A stretch of 64,000 bases of DNA, from positions 35,188 through 99,187 of the forward strand of contig NZ_JACSPY010000010.1 in assembly GCF_014836885.1 (NCBI RefSeq). The letters run 5' to 3'. This stretch comes from Brevibacterium gallinarum. GTDB lineage: Bacteria; Actinomycetota; Actinomycetes; Actinomycetales; Brevibacteriaceae. This document shows positions 7,902-16,364 of this stretch, piece by piece. The notes beneath the pieces are model-generated. The model was given only the letters and a program-made list of their open reading frames with translations, searched no databases and had not been told where the DNA came from. Within the stretch, counting starts at the first letter, position 1. The number at the start of each line of letters is the position of its first letter. The translations under genes were made by a program, and so were the position numbers.

Positions 7902-9364
7902 GACTCGGCTACACCGCTGCCGCCGTCCGCGAGGCTGAGGCGCCGCTGCTGGCCGCAGGCCGCGGGGAGGCGCTCATGCGCACCGCCGCTGCTGGGCTCG
8001 CTTCCGTGTGCCGCCGCCTGCTGAGCGAACGCGGGCAGATCTCCGGCAGCCGCGTCGTCATGCTCGTCGGCGCCGGCAACAACGGCGGGGACGCCCTGTT
8101 TGCCGGCGCGAACCTCGCCAGTCGCGGCGCCCATGTCACGGCCGTCGATGTCTTCGGGAAGATGCATGAGGCTGGTGCCGCCGCCTTCACCTCATCCGGC
8201 GGGCAGACCGAGGCCTTCAACGCAGAGAACTCGACGGAGAGCGCCGGCCTGCTGCGCGGAGCCGACCTCGTCATCGACGGAGTGCTCGGCACCGGTGCCA
8301 AGCCCGGCTTGCCCGAGCACCTCGCAGCCCTCATCCGCGACTGGCAGGAAAGCGCCACCTCCGGCCAGCTCGTCATCGCCGTTGACGTGCCCACCGGCGT
8401 CGACGCCTCGACCGGGGCCTGCGGGCCCACCCACGTGCGTGCCACCCACACCGTGACCTTCGGCGCTGACAAAGCCGGTCTCCTGCTGCCCGGCGGCTCC
8501 GATGCAGCAGGCGAGGTCACGATGGTCGACATCGGCCTCGACATGTCAGCCCATGTCCCGGCCGTCCACGTCCCCGACGACAGCGATCTCGCCGCCTACT
8601 GGCCGCGCCCGCAGGCAGGTGACCACAAGTATTCCCGCGGCGTCCTCGGGCTCGTCGCCGGCTCCGCCCGCTTCCCGGGTGCCGGTGCGCTCACCGCCTC
8701 GGCGGCGGTCGCCACCGGTGTGGGCATGCTCCGGCTCCTGGCCCCTGCCGAGGTGACTCAGACTGTCCTGCAGACCTACCCGGAGGTCGTCACCGACACC
8801 GGCCGCGTGCAGGCCTGGGCGGTCGGGCCGGGTGCCCCGGACCGGCTGACGATGCAGCACGCGATCACCGCCGCCGAATCCGAGCACCTGCCGCTCGTCA
8901 TCGACGCCGGCGGCCTGTCACTGCTCACCCGCCCGCTGGAGACCAGCTGCATCCTCACCCCGCACGCCGGTGAGCTCTCAGCCCTGCTCGCCCGGCTGGG
9001 CACCGGCGCCCCCAGCCGCGCCGAGGTCGAGACCGAACCGGTCGCCCACGCCGTGCGCGCCGCCCAGGTGCTCGAAGCGATCGTGCTGCTCAAGGGCAGC
9101 CGGACGATCATCGCCCGGCCCGACGGCACCGTCGTCGCACCGGAACCCGGGCCCGCCACGCTGGCCACCGCCGGCACCGGCGACGTGCTCACCGGTATCC
9201 TGGGAGCCCTGCTGGCCACCACCGGCGGAACCGACATCGATCTGGCCGACCTGGCCGGGCTCGCTGTGCTCATGCACGCGCGCGCAGGCGCGCACGCAAC
9301 CCACGCCTCGCACCTGCCGAGAGCCCTCGAAGCCGACGTCCTCGCCGTGCTCGACCAGGCCTGA
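7898..9364 (+). CDS. nnr: Bifunctional NAD(P)H-hydrate epimerase / ADP-dependent dehydratase
   Basis: Nnr repairs damaged NADH and NADPH: the N-terminal domain epimerises S- and R-NAD(P)HX, and the C-terminal domain dehydrates S-NAD(P)HX with ADP. The 488-residue protein has the YjeF_N-type epimerase in roughly residues 1-210 (VGAGNNGGDALFAGANL; DGVLGTGAKPGLP). The ribokinase-fold dehydratase covers about 220-488 (GVLGLVAGSARFPGAGALTA; ATLATAGTGDVLTGILGALL, with the catalytic Asp in GTGDVLTG). It overlaps the preceding amidohydrolase by four bases. Alr follows after 68 bp with its own ribosome-binding site, an arrangement familiar in Actinobacteria. Confidence 0.95.
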   Translation: MRLGYTAAAVREAEAPLLAAGRGEALMRTAAAGLASVCRRLLSERGQISGSRVVMLVGAGNNGGDALFAGANLASRGAHVTAVDVFGKMHEAGAAAFTSSGGQTEAFNAENSTESAGLLRGADLVIDGVLGTGAKPGLPEHLAALIRDWQESATSGQLVIAVDVPTGVDASTGACGPTHVRATHTVTFGADKAGLLLPGGSDAAGEVTMVDIGLDMSAHVPAVHVPDDSDLAAYWPRPQAGDHKYSRGVLGLVAGSARFPGAGALTASAAVATGVGMLRLLAPAEVTQTVLQTYPEVVTDTGRVQAWAVGPGAPDRLTMQHAITAAESEHLPLVIDAGGLSLLTRPLETSCILTPHAGELSALLARLGTGAPSRAEVETEPVAHAVRAAQVLEAIVLLKGSRTIIARPDGTVVAPEPGPATLATAGTGDVLTGILGALLATTGGTDIDLADLAGLAVLMHARAGAHATHASHLPRALEADVLAVLDQA

Positions 9365-9432
9365 GGCAGACGCCCGGCAGCACCGTGCGGCCAGCCGGCA
9401 GCACCACCCACCGACAGCGAAGGAGACAGCCC

Positions 9433-10704
9433 ATGGCAGCAGCGGCGCAGGCAGCGACCGGCTCGGTCGTGACCGCCCGCATCGACACCGCGGCACTCAT
9501 CCGCAACGCCCGCACCGTCGCCGCGCGCGTTGCTCCCGCCCAGCTCATGGCCGTCGTCAAGGCCGACGCCTACGGCCACTCCATCGACATCGTCGCCCCC
9601 GCGCTGTATGCCGCCGGACTGCGGGACTTCGCCGTGGCGACCGTGCCCGAGGCGGTGGCCCTGTCCCAGCTGCTCGGCCCGGATTCCGGGGCTCGGATCC
9701 TGTGCTGGCTCTTCGACTCGGCTGCCGACCTCACCGCCTGCACACGCGCCGGCATCGAACTCGGCATCTCCACCCCCGAGGCCCTCGAAGCCGCCATCGC
9801 CGCAGGTGAGCAGACCGGCCTGACCCAGGACGTGCACCTCAAGCTCGACACGGGGCTGGGCCGCAACGGTCTCTCTCTGCAGCAGCTTGAGACCGTGCTC
9901 GACCGGCTGCGCGAGCTCGCCACTCAGGCCGGCACCGCCGCCCGCGCGCAGGGGACCACCGCCTCGGCGCCGGTGCGGGTGACCGGCATCATGACCCATT
10001 TCGCCAACGCCGACATCCCCGGCGACCCGGCGACCGTCGACCAGCTGCACTGCTTCGACACCCTCTACGGGCGCCTGCAGGCCGAACTGCCGTACGCGCT
10101 GCGCGCAGACGACCTCATGGTGACGCTCGCCAATTCGCCGGCTGCGCTCTCACTCGACCCGGTGCCCGGCAGCCACGTGCGCGCCGGCATCAGCCTCTAC
10201 GGCATCAGCCCGTTCGAAGACAGAACCGCCGCGCAGCTCGGCCTCACCCCGGTCATGACCGTGACCTCCCGTGTCCTCAACGTCAAGGACGTCCCCGCAG
10301 GTCACGGCGCCTCCTACGGCCTGACCTACCGGTGTGAGCGCGACACCCGATTCGCACTCGTCGCCGGCGGCTACGGCGACGGTCTGCCGCGCATCGCCGG
10401 CAACCGCGGGGAAGTCGCCATCCAGGGGCGTCGCTACCCGATCGTCGGGCGGATCGCGATGGACCAGATGATCCTCGACATCGGCCCGGCTGAGACCGGT
10501 GGCGAGGTGGCGATCGGCGATGAGGTGATCATCATCGGCGACGGCACCACCGGCCCGAGCGCCGAAGAGTGGGCCAGCTGGTGCGAGACGATCAACTACG
10601 AGATCGTCACCTGCATCAGCGCCCGCGTCGACCGCATCGCCGTCGGCGCGGATGCCGGCAGCGCGCCTGCCCCCGGTGACCACACCCGAGGCGGTGCCCA
10701 GTGA
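9433..10704 (+). CDS. alr: Alanine racemase
   Basis: Alr is a PLP enzyme that interconverts L- and D-alanine for peptidoglycan. The 423-residue protein has the PLP lysine at about residue 43 (MAVVKADAYGHS) and the catalytic tyrosine segment GASYGLTYR. IAMDQMILDIG lies in the C-terminal beta domain. The ATG at 9433 is preferred over in-frame codons from 9385 because AGGAGA lies 7 bases upstream. The last residues (TRGGAQ) are encoded by a copy of the dispersed CCCGAGGCGGTG motif at 10685-10696. The stop overlaps the GTG start of tsaE. Confidence 0.96.
   Translation: MAAAAQAATGSVVTARIDTAALIRNARTVAARVAPAQLMAVVKADAYGHSIDIVAPALYAAGLRDFAVATVPEAVALSQLLGPDSGARILCWLFDSAADLTACTRAGIELGISTPEALEAAIAAGEQTGLTQDVHLKLDTGLGRNGLSLQQLETVLDRLRELATQAGTAARAQGTTASAPVRVTGIMTHFANADIPGDPATVDQLHCFDTLYGRLQAELPYALRADDLMVTLANSPAALSLDPVPGSHVRAGISLYGISPFEDRTAAQLGLTPVMTVTSRVLNVKDVPAGHGASYGLTYRCERDTRFALVAGGYGDGLPRIAGNRGEVAIQGRRYPIVGRIAMDQMILDIGPAETGGEVAIGDEVIIIGDGTTGPSAEEWASWCETINYEIVTCISARVDRIAVGADAGSAPAPGDHTRGGAQ
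10685..10696 (-). repeat. Dispersed motif copy at the alr/tsaE junction
   Basis: The motif reads CCCGAGGCGGTG on the plus strand. It encodes the C-terminal TRGGA of alr. Its purine-rich GAGGCGG lies 6 bases before the tsaE GTG and could act as a weak ribosome-binding site. Confidence 0.65.
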
Positions 10705-11381
10705 CCGAGCAGACTCACCTTGAGATCGGCGACCGCGAGGCCATGGAGCGCTTCGCCGCACTGCTGGCTGGCCAGCTGCAGGCCGGTGACGTGCTCATCC
10801 TCACCGGCAACCTCGGGGCCGGGAAGACGACGCTCACCCAGTTCCTCGCCACCGCCCTCGGGGTGAGCGGCCGGGTGTCCTCACCGACCTTCGTCATCGC
10901 CCGCGCACACGCGAACCCGACCCCAGACCGGCCGCCGCTCGTGCACGTCGACGCCTACCGCCTCGGCGACGCCGCCGAGTTCTCCGACCTCGACCTCGAA
11001 TACGGCCACGACGAAGCCGTCACCGTCATCGAATGGGGCCGCGGACTGGCCGAAGAGCTCTCGGCGGATCACCTCGAGATCGTCATCACCCGCGCCGGCG
11101 AGGACTCCGAAGCGGCACCCGTTGCCGATCCGACTGCCAGCGCAGACGCCGGCAGTGCAGACGCCACCAGCGATGCCCCTGCCACCGACCCTGCCACCGC
11201 CCCTGACACCGGTTCCCTCGACGTCTCCGACCTCCTCGGTGACAGCTCACCCGGCCCCGTCGACCTCACCGAGGCTGATGAGGACGAGACCCGCACGATC
11301 CGGCTCATCCCGACCGGGCCGAGCTGGCATACGCGCATCAGCGCCATCGCCGCCGCCTACGCAGACCAGGAGCCCGCATGA
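10701..11381 (+). CDS. tsaE: tRNA threonylcarbamoyladenosine biosynthesis ATPase TsaE
   Basis: TsaE is the small ATPase that works with TsaB and TsaD to make t6A37 on ANN-decoding tRNAs. The 226-residue protein has a Walker A motif near residues 36-44 (GNLGAGKTT), the sequence SSPTFVIA, and the acidic VHVDAYRLGD and EWG segments of the family. TsaE is usually about 150-170 residues. The extra length is an Ala/Asp/Thr-rich insertion at roughly 135-185 before the final TIRLIPTGPSW segment. It starts at GTG 10701, overlapping the alr stop by four bases, and ends with an ATGA overlap into tsaB. Confidence 0.93.
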   Translation: MTEQTHLEIGDREAMERFAALLAGQLQAGDVLILTGNLGAGKTTLTQFLATALGVSGRVSSPTFVIARAHANPTPDRPPLVHVDAYRLGDAAEFSDLDLEYGHDEAVTVIEWGRGLAEELSADHLEIVITRAGEDSEAAPVADPTASADAGSADATSDAPATDPATAPDTGSLDVSDLLGDSSPGPVDLTEADEDETRTIRLIPTGPSWHTRISAIAAAYADQEPA

Positions 11382-12076
11382 TCATCCTCGCGATCGACAC
11401 CTCGGCCACGGCCACCGCGGCACTGACCGACGGCGAGAGGGTGCTCGCCGAGTGGAGCGCGGCCGCCGGCGGCAAGCACGCCGAGCTCACCGGCCCGTCC
11501 GTCCGCTCACTCACCGCCGGCCAGCCGGCCCCCGAACTCGTCGTCACCGGAATCGGGCCCGGCCCCTTCACCGGCCTGCGCGCCGGCATCGCCACCGCGA
11601 TCGGCTACAGCCTCGGCGCCGGCATCACCGCTGCCGGGGTGCCCAGCCACCTCGCGCTCGCCGTGCGCGCCTACCGCAGCCTCGACCCCGCAGCCCCGCT
11701 GCTCACCGCCACCGATGCGCGCCGCAGAGAGGTCTACTGGACCCGCTTCGCCGGACTCGACGAACACGGCGTGCCCGTCATCGCAGCCGGGCCCGAGGTG
11801 TCGGCACCGGCCGATCTGGCAGCTCACCTGACACAGACGGCAGGGGAGCCGACGCCGGCTGGCATCGGAGGCGGGTTCGAGCTCTATCCTGAGCTGCTCG
11901 CCGTGCCCGAGGTGGCCGACCCGATCCTCGACACCGCACCTCCGGCGGCTGCCGACCTCGCGATCGCCGCCCACCGGATCCTGGCAGCAGGCGGTGAGCT
12001 GTGGCCGATGACCCCGCTTTACCTGCGCGCCCCCGACGCCGCCCCGGCCGCCCGCCGTGAGACGAGCCTGCGATGA
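11378..12076 (+). CDS. tsaB: tRNA threonylcarbamoyladenosine biosynthesis protein TsaB
   Basis: TsaB is the non-catalytic ASKHA-fold partner that dimerises with TsaD in t6A synthesis. The 232-residue protein opens with IILAIDTSATATAAL and contains GGKHAELTGPSVRSL and GIGPGPFTGLRAGIATA, all family hallmarks. It shares ATGA overlaps with tsaE upstream and rimI downstream, so tsaE-tsaB-rimI are translationally coupled. Length is normal. Confidence 0.94.
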   Translation: MIILAIDTSATATAALTDGERVLAEWSAAAGGKHAELTGPSVRSLTAGQPAPELVVTGIGPGPFTGLRAGIATAIGYSLGAGITAAGVPSHLALAVRAYRSLDPAAPLLTATDARRREVYWTRFAGLDEHGVPVIAAGPEVSAPADLAAHLTQTAGEPTPAGIGGGFELYPELLAVPEVADPILDTAPPAAADLAIAAHRILAAGGELWPMTPLYLRAPDAAPAARRETSLR

Positions 12077-12672
12077 GCGACGACCCCGCCGCAGGAGCTG
12101 ACCCCGCTGCAGGAACCGGCCCTGCCGCAGAAGCTGAGGCACAAGCCGAGGCGACGGGAGCCGACCCAGCCGCAGGAACCAACCCCGCCGCGGGCGCTGC
12201 GGCCGCAGGTGCCGACGCCGGAGTGATCCGGCGGATGCGCTGGTTCGACATCGCACCCATCGCCGCCCTCGACGCCGAGATCTTCGGCGCCGATGCCTGG
12301 TTAGAGGCCTACTTCTGGTCCGAGCTCGCAGCCCCCGGACGGCACTTCATCGTCCTCGACGCCGCAGCCGCCGGCAACGCCGCGAGCCCTGGGCTCCTCG
12401 GCTTCGCCGGTCTGAGCGTCTCGGGCCCGCAGGCCGACATCCTCACGATCGCCTCCCACCCGGACGCACGCCGGCAGGGGATCGGACGCCGGCTGCTCGA
12501 CGCGCTGCTCGACCACGCCCGCGCCCACGGCGTCGAAGCCGTCCACCTCGACGTCCGCGCCGACAACATAGCGGCCCAGGCGATGTACGCCGCCGACGGA
12601 TTCGTAGAACTCGACCGCCGCCCCGGCTACTACCGCGACGCCGACGCCGTGCTCATGCGCGCACTGCTGTGA
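12073..12672 (+). CDS. rimI: Ribosomal-protein-alanine N-acetyltransferase RimI with low-complexity N-terminus
   Basis: RimI acetylates the N-terminal alanine of ribosomal protein S18. The GNAT fold starts around residue 53 (RRMRWFDIAPIAALDAEIF). It carries the acetyl-CoA loop (ASHPDARRQGIGRRLLDALL) and the closing strand AMYAADGFVELDRRPGYY. The first 50 residues are an Ala/Pro/Gly-rich stretch with repeated DPAAG / NPAAG units, not part of the usual 150-160 residue protein. The start at 12073 is supported by the ATGA overlap with tsaB; a start near the Met of MRWFD would give the normal length but lacks coupling. The substrate is inferred from the t6A gene neighbourhood. Confidence 0.88.
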   Translation: MSDDPAAGADPAAGTGPAAEAEAQAEATGADPAAGTNPAAGAAAAGADAGVIRRMRWFDIAPIAALDAEIFGADAWLEAYFWSELAAPGRHFIVLDAAAAGNAASPGLLGFAGLSVSGPQADILTIASHPDARRQGIGRRLLDALLDHARAHGVEAVHLDVRADNIAAQAMYAADGFVELDRRPGYYRDADAVLMRALL

Positions 12673-12710
12673 CACTCGTCAACTGACCGAACTGCGCGGC
12701 CCGGAATTGG

Positions 12711-12716
12711 TAGCCT
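12711..12716 (+). promoter_or_regulatory. -10 box (TAGCCT) of a leaderless promoter before the SRPBCC gene
   Basis: TAGCCT ends 6 bases before the ATG at 12723. It separates SRPBCC-tsaD-NUDIX from the tsaE-tsaB-rimI unit. No convincing -35 hexamer is visible. Confidence 0.45.
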
Positions 12717-12722
12717 GATGCC

Positions 12723-13247
12723 ATGACATCCTCGCCTGTCCTGCGCTTCTCACTCGTCTCCTGGGAAGACGGCGTCGACCTCGACATCCGCACGACACTG
12801 CCGGTGACCGCCGCCGAGGTGTGGGCACAGATCGCAGACCCTGCCGCCTGTGGCGCGTGGTTCGCGCCGTACACGCGGGCCGGCGACACACTGACCTTCG
12901 ACGCCGGCGACGGCGAGACCTTCACCGCCGAGATCATCCACTGTGCCGAAGAATCCGATGTCATGCTCGACTTCGCCGACTTCGGGCTCACCGGCCTCAG
13001 CCTCCGGCCCGCCGAGGACGACGAGAGCACCACCGAGGTCATCGTCACCCGCCCACACCCTGATCACACCGCCGTCGCCGATTCGATCGACAGCCAGGTC
13101 GAGGGCCTGTGGCCCTCCCACCTCGAACTGCTGGCCGCACAGCTCGGCCACCCGATGGACAGCCAGGGCAACCCTGACTTCCTCGCTGAGACCTTCACTG
13201 CCCTCGCAGCCGAAGCCCGCACCAACGCCGCTGAGGCGAGCCGATGA
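12723..13247 (+). CDS. SRPBCC (START-like, AHSA1-type) domain protein
   Basis: The 174-residue protein has the SRPBCC/AHSA1 pattern: a polar first strand ([20 protein letters not shown]), a helix and loop with [14 protein letters not shown], alternating strands, and a long C-terminal helix ([16 protein letters not shown]). Such domains bind hydrophobic ligands or act as co-chaperones, and the sequence does not tell which. It sits between rimI and tsaD, has its own candidate leaderless promoter and overlaps tsaD by ATGA. Co-translation with tsaD is therefore likely, although no functional tie to t6A is known to me. Confidence 0.75.
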   Translation: MTSSPVLRFSLVSWEDGVDLDIRTTLPVTAAEVWAQIADPAACGAWFAPYTRAGDTLTFDAGDGETFTAEIIHCAEESDVMLDFADFGLTGLSLRPAEDDESTTEVIVTRPHPDHTAVADSIDSQVEGLWPSHLELLAAQLGHPMDSQGNPDFLAETFTALAAEARTNAAEASR

Positions 13248-14461
13248 GCGCTGCTGACGGCCCACTCGTCCTCGGCATCGAATCCTCCTGCGACGAAACC
13301 GGCGTCGGGATCGTGCGCGGGCGCACCCTGCTGACGAACACCGTCGCCTCCTCGATGGACGAGCACGTGCGCTTCGGCGGCGTCGTGCCCGAAGTCGCCT
13401 CCCGCGCCCACGTCCACGCCATCGGCCCGACCGTCGACGAAGCCCTCACCGACGCCGGCGTCACTCTCGATGACATCGACGCGATCGCCGTGACCGCAGG
13501 CCCCGGGCTCTCCGGCGCGCTCATGGTCGGCGTCGCCGCCGCCAAAGGCCTGGCCGCGGCCACCGGGCTGCCCCTGTACGGCATCAACCACTTAGCCGCC
13601 CACATCGCCGTCGACCTCGTCGCCGACGACCTGCAGCAGCCAGCCACCACCTCGGGAGCGGGGGACATCGGTCAGCCAGCCACCGCCTCGGGACCGGGGG
13701 ACACCGGCCAGCCGGCCACCGCCTCGGGCCCGGTCACCCCGTCGATCGCGCTGCTCGTCTCCGGCGGGCACACCGAGATCCTGCGCATCGGCGACCTCGT
13801 CGACGACATCGAACTGCTCGGCGCCACCATCGACGACGCCGCCGGTGAGGCCTTCGACAAAACCGCCCGGCTGCTGGGCCTGAGCTATCCGGGCGGGCCG
13901 AACATCTCGAAAGCCGCCGCCGGCATCCTCGACGGCACCGGCCAGCCCGGCGACCCGGCCAGCGTGAAATTCCCGCGCGGACTCTCCACCGCCAAGGACC
14001 TCCGCGACCCGGCCCGCCGCTACTCCTTCTCCTTCTCCGGGCTCAAGACCGCAGCCCTGCGGTTCGTCACCGCCTACGAGGCCGCACGCGCAGCCGGCAG
14101 CCCGGAGACCAGCCGGCAGCTGACCGACCTGCGCTTAGCCGATGTCACCGCATCCTTCGAGACGGCCGTCGTCGACGTGCTCGTGACCAAGACGCTGCTC
14201 GCGTGTGAGGATCACGGCATCGACCACGTCATGCTCGGCGGGGGAGTGGCGGCCAACCGACGGCTGCGCGAGACCCTGGCCGAACGCTGCGGCGAGGCCG
14301 GCGTCACCCTGCGGATCCCGCCGCTGAACCTGTGCACCGACAACGGTGCGATGGTCGCCGCCCTCGGCGCCGAACTCGTCACCCGCGGACTGCCGCCCTC
14401 ACCAGAGGACTTCGCGGTGTTCTCATCTCTGGAGGTGCGCGATGTCTACATCCGACCCTGA
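13244..14461 (+). CDS. tsaD: tRNA N6-adenosine threonylcarbamoyltransferase TsaD
   Basis: TsaD transfers the threonylcarbamoyl group to A37 of tRNA. The 405-residue protein has [14 protein letters not shown] at the N-terminus, the metal-binding region SRAHVHAI with NHLAAHI, and the ATP-binding [30 protein letters not shown] and [12 protein letters not shown] complete the ASKHA core. Between residues 130 and 166 it carries an insertion of nearly three 12-residue repeats ([12 protein letters not shown]) encoded by a 36-bp tandem repeat. The insertion lies between [15 protein letters not shown] and IALLVSGG, a surface loop position. The start overlaps the SRPBCC stop, and the end overlaps the NUDIX gene by 20 bases. 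Confidence 0.95.
   Translation: MSAADGPLVLGIESSCDETGVGIVRGRTLLTNTVASSMDEHVRFGGVVPEVASRAHVHAIGPTVDEALTDAGVTLDDIDAIAVTAGPGLSGALMVGVAAAKGLAAATGLPLYGINHLAAHIAVDLVADDLQQPATTSGAGDIGQPATASGPGDTGQPATASGPVTPSIALLVSGGHTEILRIGDLVDDIELLGATIDDAAGEAFDKTARLLGLSYPGGPNISKAAAGILDGTGQPGDPASVKFPRGLSTAKDLRDPARRYSFSFSGLKTAALRFVTAYEAARAAGSPETSRQLTDLRLADVTASFETAVVDVLVTKTLLACEDHGIDHVMLGGGVAANRRLRETLAERCGEAGVTLRIPPLNLCTDNGAMVAALGAELVTRGLPPSPEDFAVFSSLEVRDVYIRP
13637..13731 (+). repeat. 36-bp tandem repeat, about 2.7 copies, inside tsaD
   Basis: Units begin at 13637, 13673 and 13709, each starting CAGCC and containing a CACCxCCTCGGG core. Two cores (13681 and 13717) are exact copies of the dispersed motif. The repeat is in frame and encodes QPATxSGxGDxG. 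Confidence 0.9.
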
Positions 14462-15005
14462 CCGCAGCGGATCCCCGGGACCGGACAGGGGCCCGACTCC
14501 AGCCGAGGCGCGCCGGTCCATGCCGCCGATCGAAGAGCTGCGGGCCCGCCGCCGCTCCGGTGACGGCTGGATCGAAACCCCGCAGGGACGCTTCTGGGGC
14601 AGGTTCGGTGCCGCCGGCCTGCTCATCCACGACCGTGAGCGCGGCGTGCTGCTGCAGCACCGGGTGCCGTGGTCAGCCCACGGCGACACGTGGGGAATCC
14701 CCGGCGGGGCGATCGACGCCGATGAGACCCCGACCGCCGGGGCGATCCGCGAATGCCACGAAGAAGCAGGTGTCCCGGCTCTCGACGGCACCGGCATCCG
14801 GATCCTCGACACGCATGTCGTCGACAAGGACGGCTGGTCGTATACGACCGTCATCGCCGAGGCCACCGAGCGGCTTGAGGCCTTCATCGCCGATATCGAA
14901 AGCCTTGACCTGCGCTGGGTGCCCCTGGACGAGGTCACCGACTATCCGCTGCACCCCGGTTTCGCGGCCGCCTGGCCACAGCTGCGCGCGGTGCTCGACG
15001 CTTGA
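14442..15005 (+). CDS. NUDIX hydrolase
   Basis: The 187-residue protein hydrolyses a nucleoside diphosphate linked to another moiety; the substrate cannot be read from sequence. The Nudix box is intact: [20 protein letters not shown] continued by EAGV, giving the G-x5-E-x7-REUxEExGU pattern. The preceding strand has [18 protein letters not shown]. The first 45 residues are polar and proline-rich. ATG 14442 is chosen because GGAGGT lies 5 bases upstream; the frame is open further but only antisense to tsaD function. It overlaps the tsaD end by 20 bases, so it is likely in the same unit. Confidence 0.88.
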   Translation: MSTSDPDRSGSPGPDRGPTPAEARRSMPPIEELRARRRSGDGWIETPQGRFWGRFGAAGLLIHDRERGVLLQHRVPWSAHGDTWGIPGGAIDADETPTAGAIRECHEEAGVPALDGTGIRILDTHVVDKDGWSYTTVIAEATERLEAFIADIESLDLRWVPLDEVTDYPLHPGFAAAWPQLRAVLDA

Positions 15006-15021
15006 AGGACGGCGCGCACCC

Positions 15022-15111
15022 GGCGACTGGAACCCTGCAGGCGACTGGAACCCTGGCGGCGGCTGGAAACCTGCCGGCGATCGGAACCCCGCCCGCGACG
15101 GGAAACCTGCC
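15022..15111 (+). repeat. 18-bp tandem repeat, five copies, between NUDIX and GCS2-ligase genes
   Basis: Units of the type GGCGACTGGAACCCTGCA begin at 15022, 15040, 15058, 15076 and 15094 with growing divergence. A dispersed-motif copy follows at 15115-15126. The array fills most of the 142-bp convergent intergenic space. Confidence 0.9.
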
Positions 15112-15114
15112 CGC

Positions 15115-15126
15115 CACCGCCTCGGG
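15115..15126 (+). repeat. Dispersed motif CACCGCCTCGGG, intergenic copy
   Basis: This is an exact copy immediately after the 18-bp tandem array and 22 bases before the stop of the minus-strand ligase gene. Confidence 0.7.
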
Positions 15127-15147
15127 AGCGGCGACCCGGCCCCGCGA

Positions 15148-16281
15148 TCAGAGCCGGCCGAGCACCCCGGTGTCGAATTCCTCGGCCAGCTGCCGAGCCA
15201 CAGCGGTCAGCTCGCCGGTGCGGTAGAACTCCGCGCGCTGACGCTGATAGCTCGCCCCGGTCTCAGCGAAGCGCAGCATGTCGGCCAGCTCATCGACGCA
15301 GCCGAGCCGCTCAGCCACCGGCTGCAAGCGCGCGACCTCATCGGCGATGACATCGGTGACGAGCCGCTCATCGGCGGCGGCGTTTTCGATGATGATCGCC
15401 TCCATCGCATAGCGCGCCGCCCGCCACTTGTTCTCCACATGGAACCAATCCGGCATCGTCGGCAGGGTCTCACCGGCATCGAGGCGGGCGGAGAAGTCAT
15501 CGACGAGGCACTGGACGAACGCGGTGACGGCGGCGACCTCGCGCAGGCTCGGCATCGCATCGCAGACCCGCACCTCGATCGTGCCCCACTTGGGCGCTGG
15601 GCGGATGTCCCAGCGGATCTCGTTGATCTCATCGATGACCCCGGTGGTGAACATGTCGCGCGTATACGCCTCGTAGTCAGCCCACGCATCGAACTGGTAC
15701 GGCAGCCCGGCGGTCGGCAGCTGCTGGAACATCATCGCCCGGTTCGAGGCGTAGCTTGTGTCCTGCCTGGACCAGAACGGCGAAGACGCACTCACCGCCT
15801 GCAGGTGCGGCACATAGGCCAGCAGCGCGTTCAGGATCGGCAGCACCTTGTCCCGGTCATCGATCCCGACATGCGTGTGCAGCCCGAAGATGAGCATGTG
15901 CCGGCCCCACCACTGGGTGCGGTTGATGAGCTCGGCGTAGCGTTCGGCCTCGGTGACCTGCTGATCCTTCCAGCGCGCGAACGGGTGGGTGCCGGCCGAG
16001 AGCATCCGGATGCCCAGCGGCTCGGTGATCTCATGCAGCTGCCCGATCGTCTCGGCCAGATCCGCACTGGCCTCAGCGACGGTGCGGTGCACGCCGGTGA
16101 CCGCCTCGACGGTGTTCGTCAGCATCTCCCCGACGATCCGCCCGCGCAGCGCGGCGCGCTCCTCGACGGCAGCGAGCACCTCGCCGGCACGCGGCACGAG
16201 GTCGAGCGAGACCGCATCGACAAGCCCGAGTTCCCATTCGACGCCGAGGGTCGACCGTTGAGAGCGCGCGAAATCCACCAT
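15148..16281 (-). CDS. Glutamate--cysteine ligase family 2 (YbdK-type carboxylate-amine ligase)
   Basis: The 377-residue protein belongs to the GCS2/YbdK family of ATP-dependent carboxylate-amine ligases. Visible features are the LGVEWELGLVDA start with the metal/glutamate site, the sequence SAGTHPFARWKDQQV, FGLHTHVGIDDRDKV, and WDIRPAPKWGTIEVRVCDAMPS (quoted in part). In Actinobacteria using mycothiol the enzyme is not expected to serve glutathione synthesis, so the true product is uncertain. ATG 16281 is preferred to the TTG two codons upstream; an AGGA lies 8 bases before it. It diverges from the GH3 lipoprotein gene. Confidence 0.83.
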   Translation of the reverse strand: MVDFARSQRSTLGVEWELGLVDAVSLDLVPRAGEVLAAVEERAALRGRIVGEMLTNTVEAVTGVHRTVAEASADLAETIGQLHEITEPLGIRMLSAGTHPFARWKDQQVTEAERYAELINRTQWWGRHMLIFGLHTHVGIDDRDKVLPILNALLAYVPHLQAVSASSPFWSRQDTSYASNRAMMFQQLPTAGLPYQFDAWADYEAYTRDMFTTGVIDEINEIRWDIRPAPKWGTIEVRVCDAMPSLREVAAVTAFVQCLVDDFSARLDAGETLPTMPDWFHVENKWRAARYAMEAIIIENAAADERLVTDVIADEVARLQPVAERLGCVDELADMLRFAETGASYQRQRAEFYRTGELTAVARQLAEEFDTGVLGRL

Positions 16282-16324
16282 GCGCAAATCCTACAGAACC
16301 CTTGTCATTTCCTGCCCATCCGTT

Positions 16325-16336
16325 CCCGAGGCGGTG
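16325..16336 (-). repeat. Dispersed motif copy at the GH3 promoter
   Basis: CCCGAGGCGGTG lies 16 bases before the TACGAT -10 box, so it overlaps the expected -35 position of the GH3 gene. It is intergenic. Confidence 0.7.
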
Positions 16337-16352
16337 GCCGCGCCGAGCCCGT

Positions 16353-16358
16353 TACGAT
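16353..16358 (+). promoter_or_regulatory. -10 box (TACGAT) of a leaderless promoter for the GH3 lipoprotein
   Basis: TACGAT ends 6 bases before the ATG at 16365. There is no Shine-Dalgarno sequence. Confidence 0.5.
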
Positions 16359-16364
16359 GGCCTC

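Noticed and set aside
15022..15129. Possible CRISPR-like repeat array
   Set aside because: The 18-bp units are directly adjacent with no spacers, so this is a plain tandem repeat; no cas genes are present.
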